Of a stretch of DNA of 64,000 nt, positions 1-7,862 are shown one piece after another (the first letter of the stretch is position 1; each line of letters opens with the position of its first letter). A program made the position numbers and the translations under genes. The notes beneath the pieces were generated by a model. It saw only the letters and a program-made list of their open reading frames with translations, did not search any database and was not told where the DNA came from. This stretch comes from Lentisphaeria bacterium (lineage in GTDB: Bacteria > Verrucomicrobiota > Lentisphaeria > Victivallales > Victivallaceae): the NCBI GenBank assembly GCA_018265615.1, contig JABLYX010000004.1, positions 1-64,000 of the forward strand. The letters run 5' to 3'.

Positions 1-865
1 CATCCCAGTCGGTTGCCTCGAAGCAGACGACGCCGACGTCGAGCGGCACGCGCAGTCCCCGCTGCTGCAGAAGGCTTACGAACGCTTTGCCGAGCACGGC
101 GCTGCTGACCAGCACCGCATCGGGAGGTTCGCCGCAGCCCATGATCCGCCGTTCGGCGAGGACCGCGTCCACCGCGAAATCCTCATACGGATCGGCCTCA
201 TAATAGAACTCCTGCGGGGACTCCATGCCGAGCCGGGCCGTTTCGGCGGAGACGATCTCGCGGATGCGGCGGTAACGCTGGAAACGGGCCGGGCCGTTGA
301 TGAACCCGATCCGGCGGTGGCCCGTCGCGGCCATGTATTCGAGCGCTTCGCGCAGCGCCGGGGCGGGGTCGAACATGACCGAATATTCACCCGGCTCCTC
401 GATCCGCACGAACGGCATGCGGCACTCCTCGCGCAGCCAGCGCTCCGACTCCCCGTTCGGATTCCCCGCGACCAGGAGTCCGCCGACGAGCCCGTCGGTC
501 AGCAGCCCCGGCAGCTCATCCGGGTGGTGCAGGGAGTCGAACCAGTCGACCTGGCAGCGGATCCCGAGTTCCCGGCAGGTTCGTGTGAACTGAATGTTCA
601 GGTCCGTGAAACCGACGTGTTCGCGGATGTTCCGCTCATTTTCGAAGAACAGCAGCCCGATGTCGTTCAGCTCCTTGCTCTTCAATATCCGCGCGGCCGC
701 GCTCGCCCGGTAGCCGAGCTCCGCCGCGATCCGCCGGATCTCCGCCTGCCGCGCGGCTCCGACCCGCGCGCGGCTTCGCGTACTGCTGCCGTTCAGCACG
801 ATCGACGCCGTCACCGCTGACACCCCCGCGGCTTCCGCCACATCCTTCAGGCAAACACGCTTCAT
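1..865 (-). CDS. LacI-family transcriptional regulator (3' end outside window)
   Basis: About 288 residues are visible, read from the ATG at 865; the C-terminus lies beyond base 1. Residues 6-26 form a LacI helix-turn-helix (KDVAEAAGVSAVTASIVLNG), followed by the usual hinge (YRASAAARILKS) and a periplasmic-binding-protein-like effector domain with typical segments such as ATGHRRIGFINGP. It should be a cytoplasmic dimer or tetramer that binds an operator and a sugar-type effector; LacI proteins are usually about 340 residues, so roughly 50 are missing. A consensus promoter and two 15-bp repeats lie upstream, which suggests autoregulation. Its target genes are probably beyond the window edge. 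The effector cannot be read from sequence. Confidence 0.93.
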   Translation of the reverse strand, partial: MKRVCLKDVAEAAGVSAVTASIVLNGSSTRSRARVGAARQAEIRRIAAELGYRASAAARILKSKELNDIGLLFFENERNIREHVGFTDLNIQFTRTCRELGIRCQVDWFDSLHHPDELPGLLTDGLVGGLLVAGNPNGESERWLREECRMPFVRIEEPGEYSVMFDPAPALREALEYMAATGHRRIGFINGPARFQRYRRIREIVSAETARLGMESPQEFYYEADPYEDFAVDAVLAERRIMGCGEPPDAVLVSSAVLGKAFVSLLQQRGLRVPLDVGVVCFEATDWD

Positions 866-886
866 GTCACTGAATCTCCATTCGGG

Positions 887-901
887 AAACTAATCGTTAA
901 A
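887..901. promoter_or_regulatory. Operator-like repeat, copy 1 (AAACTAATCGTTAAA)
   Basis: This 15-bp sequence is repeated without mismatch at 947-961, exactly 60 bp away. Its core TAA-TCG-TTA is a small dyad with a central CG, as in many LacI-family operators. It lies in the 5' untranslated region of the LacI gene, about 20 bp upstream of the start codon. I infer that it is an autoregulatory operator. Confidence 0.6.
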
Positions 902-946
902 TTTATCTGTATCAAACCGGAAATGGAACTGATATCGGAACTAGAA

Positions 947-961
947 AAACTAATCGTTAAA
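947..961. promoter_or_regulatory. Operator-like repeat, copy 2 (AAACTAATCGTTAAA)
   Basis: This is the second perfect copy of the 15-bp repeat. It sits just downstream of the -10 box at 971-976, covering the predicted transcription start, a classic position for repression. Two sites 60 bp apart on about six helical turns could support looping by a tetramer; that is inference. Confidence 0.62.
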
Positions 962-970
962 CCATGATTA

Positions 971-999
971 ATTATACCAGATGATCCGGCAAATGTCAA
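971..999 (-). promoter_or_regulatory. Consensus sigma-70 promoter of the LacI-type gene
   Basis: On the minus strand TTGACA (999-994) and TATAAT (976-971) are separated by 17 bp, a perfect match to the housekeeping consensus. It fires toward the LacI gene and is followed at once by the operator-like repeat at 947-961. Confidence 0.8.
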
Positions 1000-1132
1000 G
1001 AGGCGCAACGGAAAAAACACGGATTTTTCATTTTTCTCCAATTCTCCGCCGGGAACTGGAAAACCTGCGGGAGAGGGGTTATATTAATTGGATGTATGTT
1101 TTTTATGGAAATAACCTGAGGAATAAAACCAG

Positions 1133-2740
1133 ATGATTGCAGCATCCGACATCTCCATGCGCTTCGGCCAGCAGACGCTTTTCGAGAACGTCTCGGTCAA
1201 ATTCGTTCCCGGCTGCCGTTACGGCCTCATCGGCGCGAACGGCTCGGGGAAATCGACTTTTATGAAGATCCTCTCCGGCCAGCAGCAGTCTTCGACCGGA
1301 ACCGTGTCGATCGACAAGGATTGCCGCATGGGATTCCTGAAGCAGAATCACTACGACTATGAGGACGTGTCGATTCTCGATGTTGTTTATATGGGCAACG
1401 AGGAGCTCTGGAAGATCCATCAGGAGCGCGAATACCTCTACAGCAAGGTCGACCTGACTCCGGAGGAGGAGGAGCGCGCGAATGACATCGAGGGGCTCTT
1501 CGCCGACGCGGGCGGCTACACCATGGAGGCCGACGCCGCCAAGCTGCTGGTCGGCCTGGGCATTCCCGAGGAGAAACACGGCCAGCCGCTTTCGAGCCTC
1601 ACCGGCGGCTTCAAGCTGCGCGTCCTGCTCGCCCAGGTGCTCTTCTACAATCCGGATATCCTGCTGCTCGACGAGCCGACCAACCACCTTGACATGGCCA
1701 GTATCGACTGGCTCTGCAATCTGCTCAAGAACCATAAGGGGACGGTCATCGTCATCTCCCACAACCGCTACTTCCTGAACGAAGTCTGCACACATATCGC
1801 GGACCTCGATTATCAGGAGATCCGGCTCTTTACCGGAAACTACGACGACTTCATGATCGCGAACGAGCTCGCGCTCGAAAAGATGCGTCGCGAGAATGCG
1901 AAAAAGGAGAGCCGTATCTCCGAGCTCAAGGAGTTCATCAACCGGTTCGGCGCGAACGCTTCCAAGGCGCGCCAGGCCACGAGCCGCCAGAAGGAGCTCG
2001 AGAAGATCCAGCTCGACGAGCTCAAGCCGTCGAGCCGTGTTTCGCCGTTCATCCGTTTTACTCCGCAGAGCCGCCTCGGGGAAAAGGTCATTGAGGGTGT
2101 CGAGCTCGCCAAGACCTACGATATCAAGCTTTTCGAGAATCTCAATGTGACCATCGGGAATGCCGAGAAGATCGCGATCATCGGAACCAACGGCGTCGGC
2201 AAAACCACGCTGCTCAAGATCCTGCTGAAGCTCATTGAGCCCGGTTCCGGCAGCGTTGTCCACGGCGACACCGTCGAGTTGAGCTACTTCCCGCAGGACG
2301 CGTCGGATATCCTCCGCATGGAGGACCGCGCCATCGACTGGCTCGCCCGCTTCTCTCCGCACGAAGGGCTGACGGAGCAGGAGCTGCGCTCGTTCATGGG
2401 CAAGATGCTCTTCTCCGGAGACGAAGTGAACAAGCCGGTCAAGGTTCTCTCCGGCGGAGAGAAGGCGCGGCTCGTCATCGCGAAAATGATGCTCGAAGCC
2501 GGCAATGTCCTCGCCCTTGACGAACCGACCAACCACCTCGACCTCGAGTCGATCGAAGCGCTGAACTACGCACTCACGCTCTATAAGAACACGATTCTGT
2601 TTGTGAGCCACGACCGCGAATTCATCAGCAGCCTCGCGACCCGGATCATCGAGATCGCCGACGGAAAGATCACCGACTTTCCGGGTACGCTCGCCGAATT
2701 CGAGGACTTCAGGAAGCGTCGCGCCCGCGCTTCGCGCTGA
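1133..2740 (+). CDS. ybiT: ABC-F family ATPase, YbiT-like
   Basis: A 535-residue protein with two ABC ATPase domains and no membrane segments. Walker A is GANGSGKST at residues 34-42, with a second at about 350-358 (GTNGVGKTT). Both halves have the Walker B run DEPTNHLD, and the second has the signature LSGGEKARL. The linker between the domains holds the charged arm typical of ABC-F proteins. Length and the motif FENVSVKFVPGCRYGLIGANG match the YbiT subgroup (E. coli YbiT is about 530 residues). ABC-F proteins act on the ribosome in the cytoplasm; the exact job of YbiT is poorly defined. A -10 box TATATT at 1080-1085 with a weak -35 (TGGAAA) may drive it. It appears monocistronic. Confidence 0.95.
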   Translation: MIAASDISMRFGQQTLFENVSVKFVPGCRYGLIGANGSGKSTFMKILSGQQQSSTGTVSIDKDCRMGFLKQNHYDYEDVSILDVVYMGNEELWKIHQEREYLYSKVDLTPEEEERANDIEGLFADAGGYTMEADAAKLLVGLGIPEEKHGQPLSSLTGGFKLRVLLAQVLFYNPDILLLDEPTNHLDMASIDWLCNLLKNHKGTVIVISHNRYFLNEVCTHIADLDYQEIRLFTGNYDDFMIANELALEKMRRENAKKESRISELKEFINRFGANASKARQATSRQKELEKIQLDELKPSSRVSPFIRFTPQSRLGEKVIEGVELAKTYDIKLFENLNVTIGNAEKIAIIGTNGVGKTTLLKILLKLIEPGSGSVVHGDTVELSYFPQDASDILRMEDRAIDWLARFSPHEGLTEQELRSFMGKMLFSGDEVNKPVKVLSGGEKARLVIAKMMLEAGNVLALDEPTNHLDLESIEALNYALTLYKNTILFVSHDREFISSLATRIIEIADGKITDFPGTLAEFEDFRKRRARASR

Positions 2741-2746
2741 CTGTAT

Positions 2747-2798
2747 ATTGTTGCCTGACCTTGCCGCCTGATCTTGTCGCCCGGCCTTGCCGCCCGGC
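2747..2798. repeat. 13-bp tandem repeat, four units
   Basis: Four consecutive 13-mers fit the pattern MTTGYYGCCYGRY: ATTGTTGCCTGAC, CTTGCCGCCTGAT, CTTGTCGCCCGGC and CTTGCCGCCCGGC. The array starts six bases after the ABC-F stop codon and is followed by a run of seven A residues. Confidence 0.75.
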
Positions 2799-3017
2799 AA
2801 AAAAAGCGCGGTATGCGCCGCCGAAGCGCGTTGCAGGGAGTGAATACGACGCAGGTGAACGCAGCGCAGCGGAGCCCCTCCGGCGCAGCCCGCGAAGCGG
2901 GCGGTGAAGAGTTGGCCGCCACAGGCGGACAAGTAAGGCAGCGGAGCTGCCGCTGCGAACGGGGAGGGAACAACCCACGGGTTCGCGCTCGCCACATGAG
3001 TCTGAGAAATGGGGGTG

Positions 3018-3039
3018 CGGGGGAAATGTATTTCCCCCG
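3018..3039. repeat. 22-bp inverted repeat
   Basis: The arms CGGGGGAAAT and ATTTCCCCCG are exact reverse complements with only GT between them. As RNA it would be a tight hairpin, and as DNA a possible protein-binding dyad. No U tract follows on either strand, so it is not a standard terminator. Confidence 0.6.
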
Positions 3040-3092
3040 TGAAGCCCGCGGCAATGCCGGCAGACGGTACGTAGAAAAATGTTTCCCGGCTC

Positions 3093-3226
3093 TGTCGCGT
3101 GCCGCAAAACTACGTTGTTATTGCGTTCGCTTCTTTCCCTGCTTTGTCGCGTGCCGCAAAACTACGTTGTTATTGCGTTCGCTTCTTTTCCGGCTTTGTT
3201 GCGTGCCGCAAGACGTTGTTGTTGAA
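3093..3226. repeat. 52-bp tandem repeat, two near-identical units plus a diverged third
   Basis: Units start at 3093, 3145 and 3197. The first two differ at only 2 of 52 positions, and each begins TGTCGCGTGCCGCAAAACTA. The third is shortened by a five-base deletion and diverges after about 30 bases. A partial unit end precedes the first copy. High identity between units suggests recent duplication or slippage. No protein-coding sense was found. Confidence 0.85.
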
Positions 3227-3423
3227 TATATTATTTCCCGGCCCGGATGCCTGCGCTCCGCGCACGCGCGGTCTTTGTGCGCCTGCGGCGCAGCAGACCG
3301 TGTGCGCTCCACGGCAAAAATTTCATTTTTGCTATGCAGCTGTTTCGCTCCGCGCACAACTTTACCTCCGGTGGCCAAGGCGCTTCGCCCTTGGAACCCG
3401 ACCGGCGGGGCGCCGGCGCCGTC

Positions 3424-3439
3424 GGCGGCTTTCGCCGCC
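3424..3439 (-). terminator. GC hairpin with GAAA loop directly after the GH5 stop codon
   Basis: On the minus strand GGCGGC-GAAA-GCCGCC begins one base after the TAA of the GH5 gene. It lacks a U tract, so it may stabilise the mRNA 3' end or aid factor-dependent termination rather than act as a classic intrinsic terminator. Confidence 0.4.
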
Positions 3440-3440
3440 T

Positions 3441-4949
3441 TTATCGGGCGTTGCGCTTCAGGCCATCGAGCAAGGCGTCTTTGCGGGCATTTTGCGGCGA
3501 GGGGACGAGTTTGCCGGGAGTACCCTCGTGTTCGACGCTCCAGCCGTTCCACTCGCGGAAAGCATGATAGCTCCAATCCCAGCCGTACTCCTCGAAGACT
3601 TCGATGCAGTCGCGGATGTAGTCGGCCGCGCCCGGCGCCCAGGCGATGGCGGAGAACTCCCCGACATAGATCCGGGCGTTGTGCCGGAGTTGGAAGTCGC
3701 GCACCGGCTGCAGGGATTTCTTCAGCATCGCCTTGTCCCACATTTCACCTCCGATCATGCCGGGATAACGGATGAAATCCCGGCCGCCCTGTTCTCCGAA
3801 CGTGTTGCCGACGAACTGGTGAGTATACGTTCCCGGGGCGTACATGTGAACCTGATAGATCACATTGTCCATCTCCAGCGGGGAGAGATAGCGGAATGCG
3901 TCGGGCGAGTCCCATTGATTGGATTCGATCATGACCGGTGTGTCCGGGTCGATTTTGCGGACCTCTTCAGCGGCGATGCGCTGCAGTTCCCGGTAATCGT
4001 ACAGGGCAGGGCGGCTCTGCACCGGCTCATTGACGAGGTCGTAGGCCCAGACCGAGGGATTTCCTCTGAAACGTTCGGCGATGCGCTGCCACACCTTCAC
4101 AAAATGATCGGCATATTTCCGGTCGAAGAACATGTTCATGTCGCGGCTCTCGTCGCGGCCCCCCGGTGGAGAATGCAGGTCGACGACGAACCGGAGGCCG
4201 TATTTCGGTGCGAGTGCAAGCAGCTGTTCCAGATGGTCGAGCTTGCCGTTCAGCCATTGGTCATATTCGGCAAGATCCCGGTCGGAATTGCTTTTCCCCC
4301 AGTTGCGGCAGATCTGGAAGCGGACGAGGTTCGCCCCCCATTTGTGAAGTGTCGCGAGATCGTCCTCCGTCAGGGGGCGGGTCGGGGACATGACTCCGCG
4401 CAGCGGCGGCGTCTGTGCGATGCGTCCGGGATACCGGATGCGGTAACTGCTCTCCGTTTTCGGGAAGAGGGGAGTTATCTTTAAGCTGTTCAGGTCGAAT
4501 TCAGCGCTCCCGCTGCTGTCCTGCAAGCCGAGCTTCAGCGCCCCGGAAACAGCCGTCGAAGGGACGGAGGCGGAGAAATGGACCTCGCGCCAGTCGAATG
4601 TTCCCTCCAGCCCGGTTACATTGTAAAAGTAGTTTTTGCCGGACTCGTCCTTGAAGTGGAGCATGAATTTTACGCCGTTCCACTTCTGGCGGGGCTTGGA
4701 CACCCCGTCGGCGCGCAGACGGATGGAGAAGGTGAACAACCCCTTGTCGCGGAATGGGATAAGGTCGATTTTCGCTTCGGCGCAGTTCATGTTCGCCTGC
4801 GCCGGGCCGGCGGGAACCGTTACGCGGAGGATGTTGTCTTTCAGGGTTCCGTACGGTCCCGGATTCCATTTCAGTTCCGGTGTCTCCGCCGCGCCGGCCG
4901 CGAATGCGGCGGTGAGGAGGAGCGTCATGCAGATTCGTGTCAGGTTCAT
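3441..4949 (-). CDS. Secreted glycoside hydrolase family 5-like enzyme
   Basis: A 502-residue protein starting at MNLTRICMTLL, chosen because a clear Sec signal peptide (residues 1-21, AAFAAGA/AE) starts there and AAGGGG lies upstream. Residues 25-165 form a beta-rich carbohydrate-binding-like domain. Residues 175-500 are a GH-A clan TIM barrel with the GH5 acid/base motif YDLVNEP (Glu308) and a nucleophile in IYVGEFS (Glu431), plus RFQICRNW and VVDLHSPPGG. GH5 enzymes cleave beta-linked glycans such as cellulose, mannan or xylan; substrate cannot be fixed here. The gene follows a pseudopilin gene by 16 bp in the same operon. Confidence 0.88.
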   Translation of the reverse strand: MNLTRICMTLLLTAAFAAGAAETPELKWNPGPYGTLKDNILRVTVPAGPAQANMNCAEAKIDLIPFRDKGLFTFSIRLRADGVSKPRQKWNGVKFMLHFKDESGKNYFYNVTGLEGTFDWREVHFSASVPSTAVSGALKLGLQDSSGSAEFDLNSLKITPLFPKTESSYRIRYPGRIAQTPPLRGVMSPTRPLTEDDLATLHKWGANLVRFQICRNWGKSNSDRDLAEYDQWLNGKLDHLEQLLALAPKYGLRFVVDLHSPPGGRDESRDMNMFFDRKYADHFVKVWQRIAERFRGNPSVWAYDLVNEPVQSRPALYDYRELQRIAAEEVRKIDPDTPVMIESNQWDSPDAFRYLSPLEMDNVIYQVHMYAPGTYTHQFVGNTFGEQGGRDFIRYPGMIGGEMWDKAMLKKSLQPVRDFQLRHNARIYVGEFSAIAWAPGAADYIRDCIEVFEEYGWDWSYHAFREWNGWSVEHEGTPGKLVPSPQNARKDALLDGLKRNAR

Positions 4950-4965
4950 TCGAAATACCCCTTTT

Positions 4966-5685
4966 TTATTTCTTCTCGGCCAGGTACATATTTTCAGCGG
5001 CGCTTCCCCAGAAGTAGCCGTTGTCCGCATCGTCGATCGTTTCCGGGATCTCCTGTGACCGGCGCGCCTCCACATGGCCGTCCGTAAAACAGATGTTTGC
5101 GCCGGAACGGTTTCCGTGACGGTATCCGGTTCCGGAGATGTTGTTCAGGTCGCCGCGGGATTTGGCGGAGGGGTCGGGCCAGCTTACGATCCGGTCGATA
5201 TCGAGCAGCATTGCCCGCGCGGAGGGCTGCCGGATTTTCCCCAGGCTGCGCAGGAACCCTGCATATGGGGTGGAGAGGCTGTAGTTGAGCCCGTAACCGC
5301 GCGCGAATTGCACGAAGTCCCATGACGGGTCGCTTGCGGGACAGGTGAAGAGGGGATGAAGGCGGCAGATATGGCCTGAACCGGAAAGCCGTTCCGTCAC
5401 GGCACTGTTGTCGGTGACTGCCGCGCCCGTGCTGATGCAGTAGAGCAGATCGAGCCATTTGACGTTCTTCGGGCCGTAATTCTGGTTCACGGCGGGGAAG
5501 ATTCCGCGGTTTCCGTCGACGTACAGGAACATATAGGTACCGAGCTGCTTCAGGTTGTTCGTGCATTTGATGTCGCGGGATCTGGCGCGCGCCTGGTTCA
5601 ATGCCGGCAGCAGCATGGCTGCGAGGATTGCGATGATCGCGATCACGACGAGGAGCTCTATCAATGTAAAGTTTTTCCGCTGCAT
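4966..5685 (-). CDS. Pseudopilin with H-Xn-DG motif (cassette A)
   Basis: A 239-residue protein. The start MQRKNFTLIE is set by the strong site GGAAGGTGA upstream. Residues 6-28 are the class III signal/hydrophobic helix (FTLIELLVVIAIIAIL) with the conserved Glu5 of prepilins, but the residue before Phe is Asn, not Gly. The remainder is a globular domain with the motif H-X11-DG (RHGNRSGAN..FTDGHVE) near residue 215. This matches the prepilin-like proteins with a processing-associated H-X9-DG domain that are abundant in Lentisphaerota. It is the first gene of an operon with the GH5 enzyme. Its role is unknown: membrane-anchored scaffold, glycan binder or secretion factor are all possible. Confidence 0.9.
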   Translation of the reverse strand: MQRKNFTLIELLVVIAIIAILAAMLLPALNQARARSRDIKCTNNLKQLGTYMFLYVDGNRGIFPAVNQNYGPKNVKWLDLLYCISTGAAVTDNSAVTERLSGSGHICRLHPLFTCPASDPSWDFVQFARGYGLNYSLSTPYAGFLRSLGKIRQPSARAMLLDIDRIVSWPDPSAKSRGDLNNISGTGYRHGNRSGANICFTDGHVEARRSQEIPETIDDADNGYFWGSAAENMYLAEKK

Positions 5686-5951
5686 GGTTTTCACCTTCCC
5701 ATAATGATTAATAAGTGAAGCAGGAAAGGAAGCCGGATACGGCGCGGCAGGTGCTGCGGGCCGGAGCGGAAGCCGCCGCACGATCATGCAGAAAGATGAA
5801 ATATGGGAAAACAGGCAGAACAGTTCAGCCTCCGGAGGCCGCCGGCCCGGCAAACTGTTCATACAGAAGCGGTATCGGTGAGCATCGCGTTCATTGAAGC
5901 TTAACATACTAATCATTATGCGTAATTGGCACGAGTGCTCCCATATTTAGT

Positions 5952-5980
5952 ATTATACGGTAAAACCATACCGGAACCAA
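5952..5980 (-). promoter_or_regulatory. Promoter of the pseudopilin A - GH5 operon
   Basis: On the minus strand TTGGTT (5980-5975) and TATAAT (5957-5952) are 17 bp apart. The predicted start near 5945 leaves a leader of about 260 bases before the pseudopilin ATG. Confidence 0.6.
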
Positions 5981-6060
5981 TACGAAGCCGGAGAAAAATC
6001 GAAAAAATTTCAGCGGCGGCATTTTTTTTCTGCGAAATTCGCCGGAGAACCGTTTCCTCC

Positions 6061-6089
6061 TTGATAAAGACGGAGTTTCGTTATATATT
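6061..6089 (+). promoter_or_regulatory. Promoter of the RND efflux operon
   Basis: TTGATA (6061-6066) and TATATT (6084-6089) are separated by 17 bp. Transcription would begin near 6096, two bases before the ATG at 6098, so a protein starting there would be leaderless. Confidence 0.6.
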
Positions 6090-6097
6090 CCATTATC

Positions 6098-6529
6098 ATG
6101 GATCATAAATGGAAGAAACGGCTCAGAGATAAATTTGAAATCATGCGTGCGGCAGGGGCGGTGCGGTGGTTCGGCCGCGCCTGGATGTTTCCGGCGGTTC
6201 TGCTGGTGCTGATTCACGGCGCATGTCTGTGTGTGGCGTCCGGGTTTCCGGGGGACGGCGGCCATGACGCTGTGTTTGCCGCCGCGCAGGTATGCTCCGG
6301 CACGGCCTGCCGTTCGCACGGCGGGAGCGGGGAGTGCGGAACCCTCCGGGGGGAGGGAAAGCGCGCGGTTGTCACCCGGATTCTTCCCGGGCGCCCTGTT
6401 CTGCTGCCCGGTTTCCCCGGGTTTACGGGGGTGCCGGACCGGGTCGGCCGGGAGGCGCACCCCATGCCGGACACGCTGCTTTCTCCTGCCGTTCGCCCTC
6501 ACGTGCGATTGTGTTCGTTCCGCTGTTGA
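6098..6529 (+). CDS. Small membrane/secreted protein of unknown function upstream of RND genes (doubtful)
   Basis: A 143-residue frame with one hydrophobic segment (FPAVLLVLIHGACLCVASGF, about residues 31-50) followed by a Cys/His/Gly-rich tail. Small Cys/His-rich membrane proteins often precede metal RND pumps. There is no Shine-Dalgarno site; the start would be leaderless from the promoter at 6061-6089, or at Met16. After about residue 80 the composition looks less protein-like, while another frame regains a hydrophobic stretch (IVFVPLLILPALFPPGIF, near 6510-6560). A frameshifted or decaying gene is therefore possible. I do not recognise a family. Confidence 0.35.
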   Translation: MDHKWKKRLRDKFEIMRAAGAVRWFGRAWMFPAVLLVLIHGACLCVASGFPGDGGHDAVFAAAQVCSGTACRSHGGSGECGTLRGEGKRAVVTRILPGRPVLLPGFPGFTGVPDRVGREAHPMPDTLLSPAVRPHVRLCSFRC

Positions 6530-6595
6530 TTTTGCCCGCTCTTTTCCCGCCCGGTATTTTTATGGCGTCAATGTATGAAAAGAGAGAGGTGAAAT

Positions 6596-7849
6596 ATGAA
6601 ACGTTATCAGATGATTATCATGGCGGCGGCTGTCCTGCCGGCGCTGCTTGCCGTGTCGGCCTGGTGGCTCCGCTCAGGCGGATCCGGCCATTTTGAAGGG
6701 GACGGGCACGACCACTCCGGCGCGCCCGCCGCGGAGGCAGCGAAGGATGATCACGGCGAAGAGCCGGTCGTGCACCTGACGGAAGAGCAGCGCAGGCTGC
6801 TGCGGATCGAGGTCCGCACGGCGGAGACCGGCGGGATCGGCCGGCAACTCCGGCTGAACGGCGAGATCCGGCTGAACCTGGACGAAACCGCCCGGATCAT
6901 GCCGCGCATGCCCGGTTTCGTGACGCGCGTTGCGGTCCGGGAGGGGGAACGGGTCAGAAAAGGGCAGCTGCTCGCCTGCCTGACCAGCCACAAGCTCGGC
7001 GAGTATTATTCCGAATACAATTCGGCGGCGGAGTCGGAGAAGCTCACGCTCTCCGAGTTCCGCATGGCCGAGAAGCTGTATGAGGGCAAGGCGATGTCCG
7101 AGAAGGAGTTTCTGCGCTACAAGCGCGAGTATGCCGAGGCCGTGATCGCGAAGAGCCGCGCGGAGGCGCTGCTGCGGTCGCTGCTGCTGGACCCCGCTCA
7201 CGGAGACCACGCCCATGACGAAATCCCGTCCGCCGGAAAGAACGGAATCTGTACCGATTACGAGATCCGCGCCCCGTTTGACGGGACGGTCGTGACGAAA
7301 AACATCACAGTCGGGGAGAACTTCCCGGAGGACAATTCGGCGGTGGTTTTCACCGTGAGCAACCTCGACCGCCTCTGGCTCGATCTGCGCGCGCCGCACG
7401 CCGGGATGCGGGAACTCAAGACCGGCATGACGGTCGAAGTCATTCCGGCGGATTCCGACCGGAAATTCACGGGGAAGATCGTCTATCTCTCTCCCGTGAT
7501 CGACGAGGCGACCCGCACGGGGCTGGTCAGGGTGCTGCTCACCGGGGACGGCGCTTTTTTGCGCCCCGGCGAGTTCGCGGCCGGAATCGTGAGGACCGGA
7601 ACGGATGCCGGAACGGTCGTTGTTCCGCGCGAGGCGGTTCAGCTGATCGGCGGCGAGACTGCGGTGTTCGTGCCGGAGGGGGACGGCTTTGCGCCGCGTC
7701 CGGTTTCGGCGGGGGAATCGGCGGAGGGAGTTACGCAGCTCCTCTCCGGGCTTGCTCCGGGGGAAAAGTATGTCGCCTCCGGCGCGTTCGAGCTGAAATC
7801 CATCCTGCTGACCGGCGGCATGGATCCGCACGCCGGGCACGGACATTGA
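6596..7849 (+). CDS. RND efflux periplasmic adaptor (CusB/CzcB-like)
   Basis: A 417-residue membrane-fusion protein. It has an N-terminal signal anchor (residues 7-22), a His-rich segment (GDGHDHSG), a lipoyl/barrel-sandwich part (MPGFVTRVAVREGERVRKGQ, about 104-123), a helical hairpin (about 135-200), a second lipoyl half (ICTDYEIRAPFDGTVVTKNI), a beta-barrel domain, and a membrane-proximal domain ending in HAGHGH. His clusters at both ends favour a divalent metal pump. It links the inner-membrane RND permease encoded 13 bp downstream to an outer-membrane channel. GAGAGAGGTGAAAT precedes the start. Confidence 0.93.
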   Translation: MKRYQMIIMAAAVLPALLAVSAWWLRSGGSGHFEGDGHDHSGAPAAEAAKDDHGEEPVVHLTEEQRRLLRIEVRTAETGGIGRQLRLNGEIRLNLDETARIMPRMPGFVTRVAVREGERVRKGQLLACLTSHKLGEYYSEYNSAAESEKLTLSEFRMAEKLYEGKAMSEKEFLRYKREYAEAVIAKSRAEALLRSLLLDPAHGDHAHDEIPSAGKNGICTDYEIRAPFDGTVVTKNITVGENFPEDNSAVVFTVSNLDRLWLDLRAPHAGMRELKTGMTVEVIPADSDRKFTGKIVYLSPVIDEATRTGLVRVLLTGDGAFLRPGEFAAGIVRTGTDAGTVVVPREAVQLIGGETAVFVPEGDGFAPRPVSAGESAEGVTQLLSGLAPGEKYVASGAFELKSILLTGGMDPHAGHGH

Positions 7850-7862
7850 CGGGAGGCCGGCC

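Larger units (their letters stand above)
2741..3440. other. 700-bp gap without a convincing gene, rich in repeats
   Basis: No reading frame here has a ribosome binding site, family resemblance or plausible codon use. The stretch opens with four 13-bp tandem units, has a 22-bp near-perfect hairpin at 3018-3039 (CGGGGGAAAT / ATTTCCCCCG), a 52-bp tandem repeat at about 3093-3226, and further GC-rich inverted repeats near 3290 and 3390. It separates the end of the ABC-F gene from the convergent end of the GH5 gene, so it could be a decayed mobile or repeat element, or a structured 3' region. Confidence 0.6.
5686..6097. other. 412-bp divergent intergenic region
   Basis: It holds the promoter of cassette A (5952-5980, minus) with a 5' untranslated region of about 260 bases, and a rightward promoter at 6061-6089. 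The sequence ATACTAATCATTATG at 5906-5920 matches the LacI-gene operator repeat at 11 of 15 positions and lies at a similar place downstream of the promoter. No gene is convincing within the stretch. Confidence 0.6.

Noticed and set aside
1103..2995. 630-codon minus-strand frame opposite the ABC-F gene
   Set aside because: The plus strand has unmistakable Walker and signature motifs; the antisense frame is acidic, low-complexity and has no family resemblance.
2741..3440. CRISPR array
   Set aside because: The tandem units are contiguous (13 and 52 bp) without unique spacers, and no cas genes are nearby.
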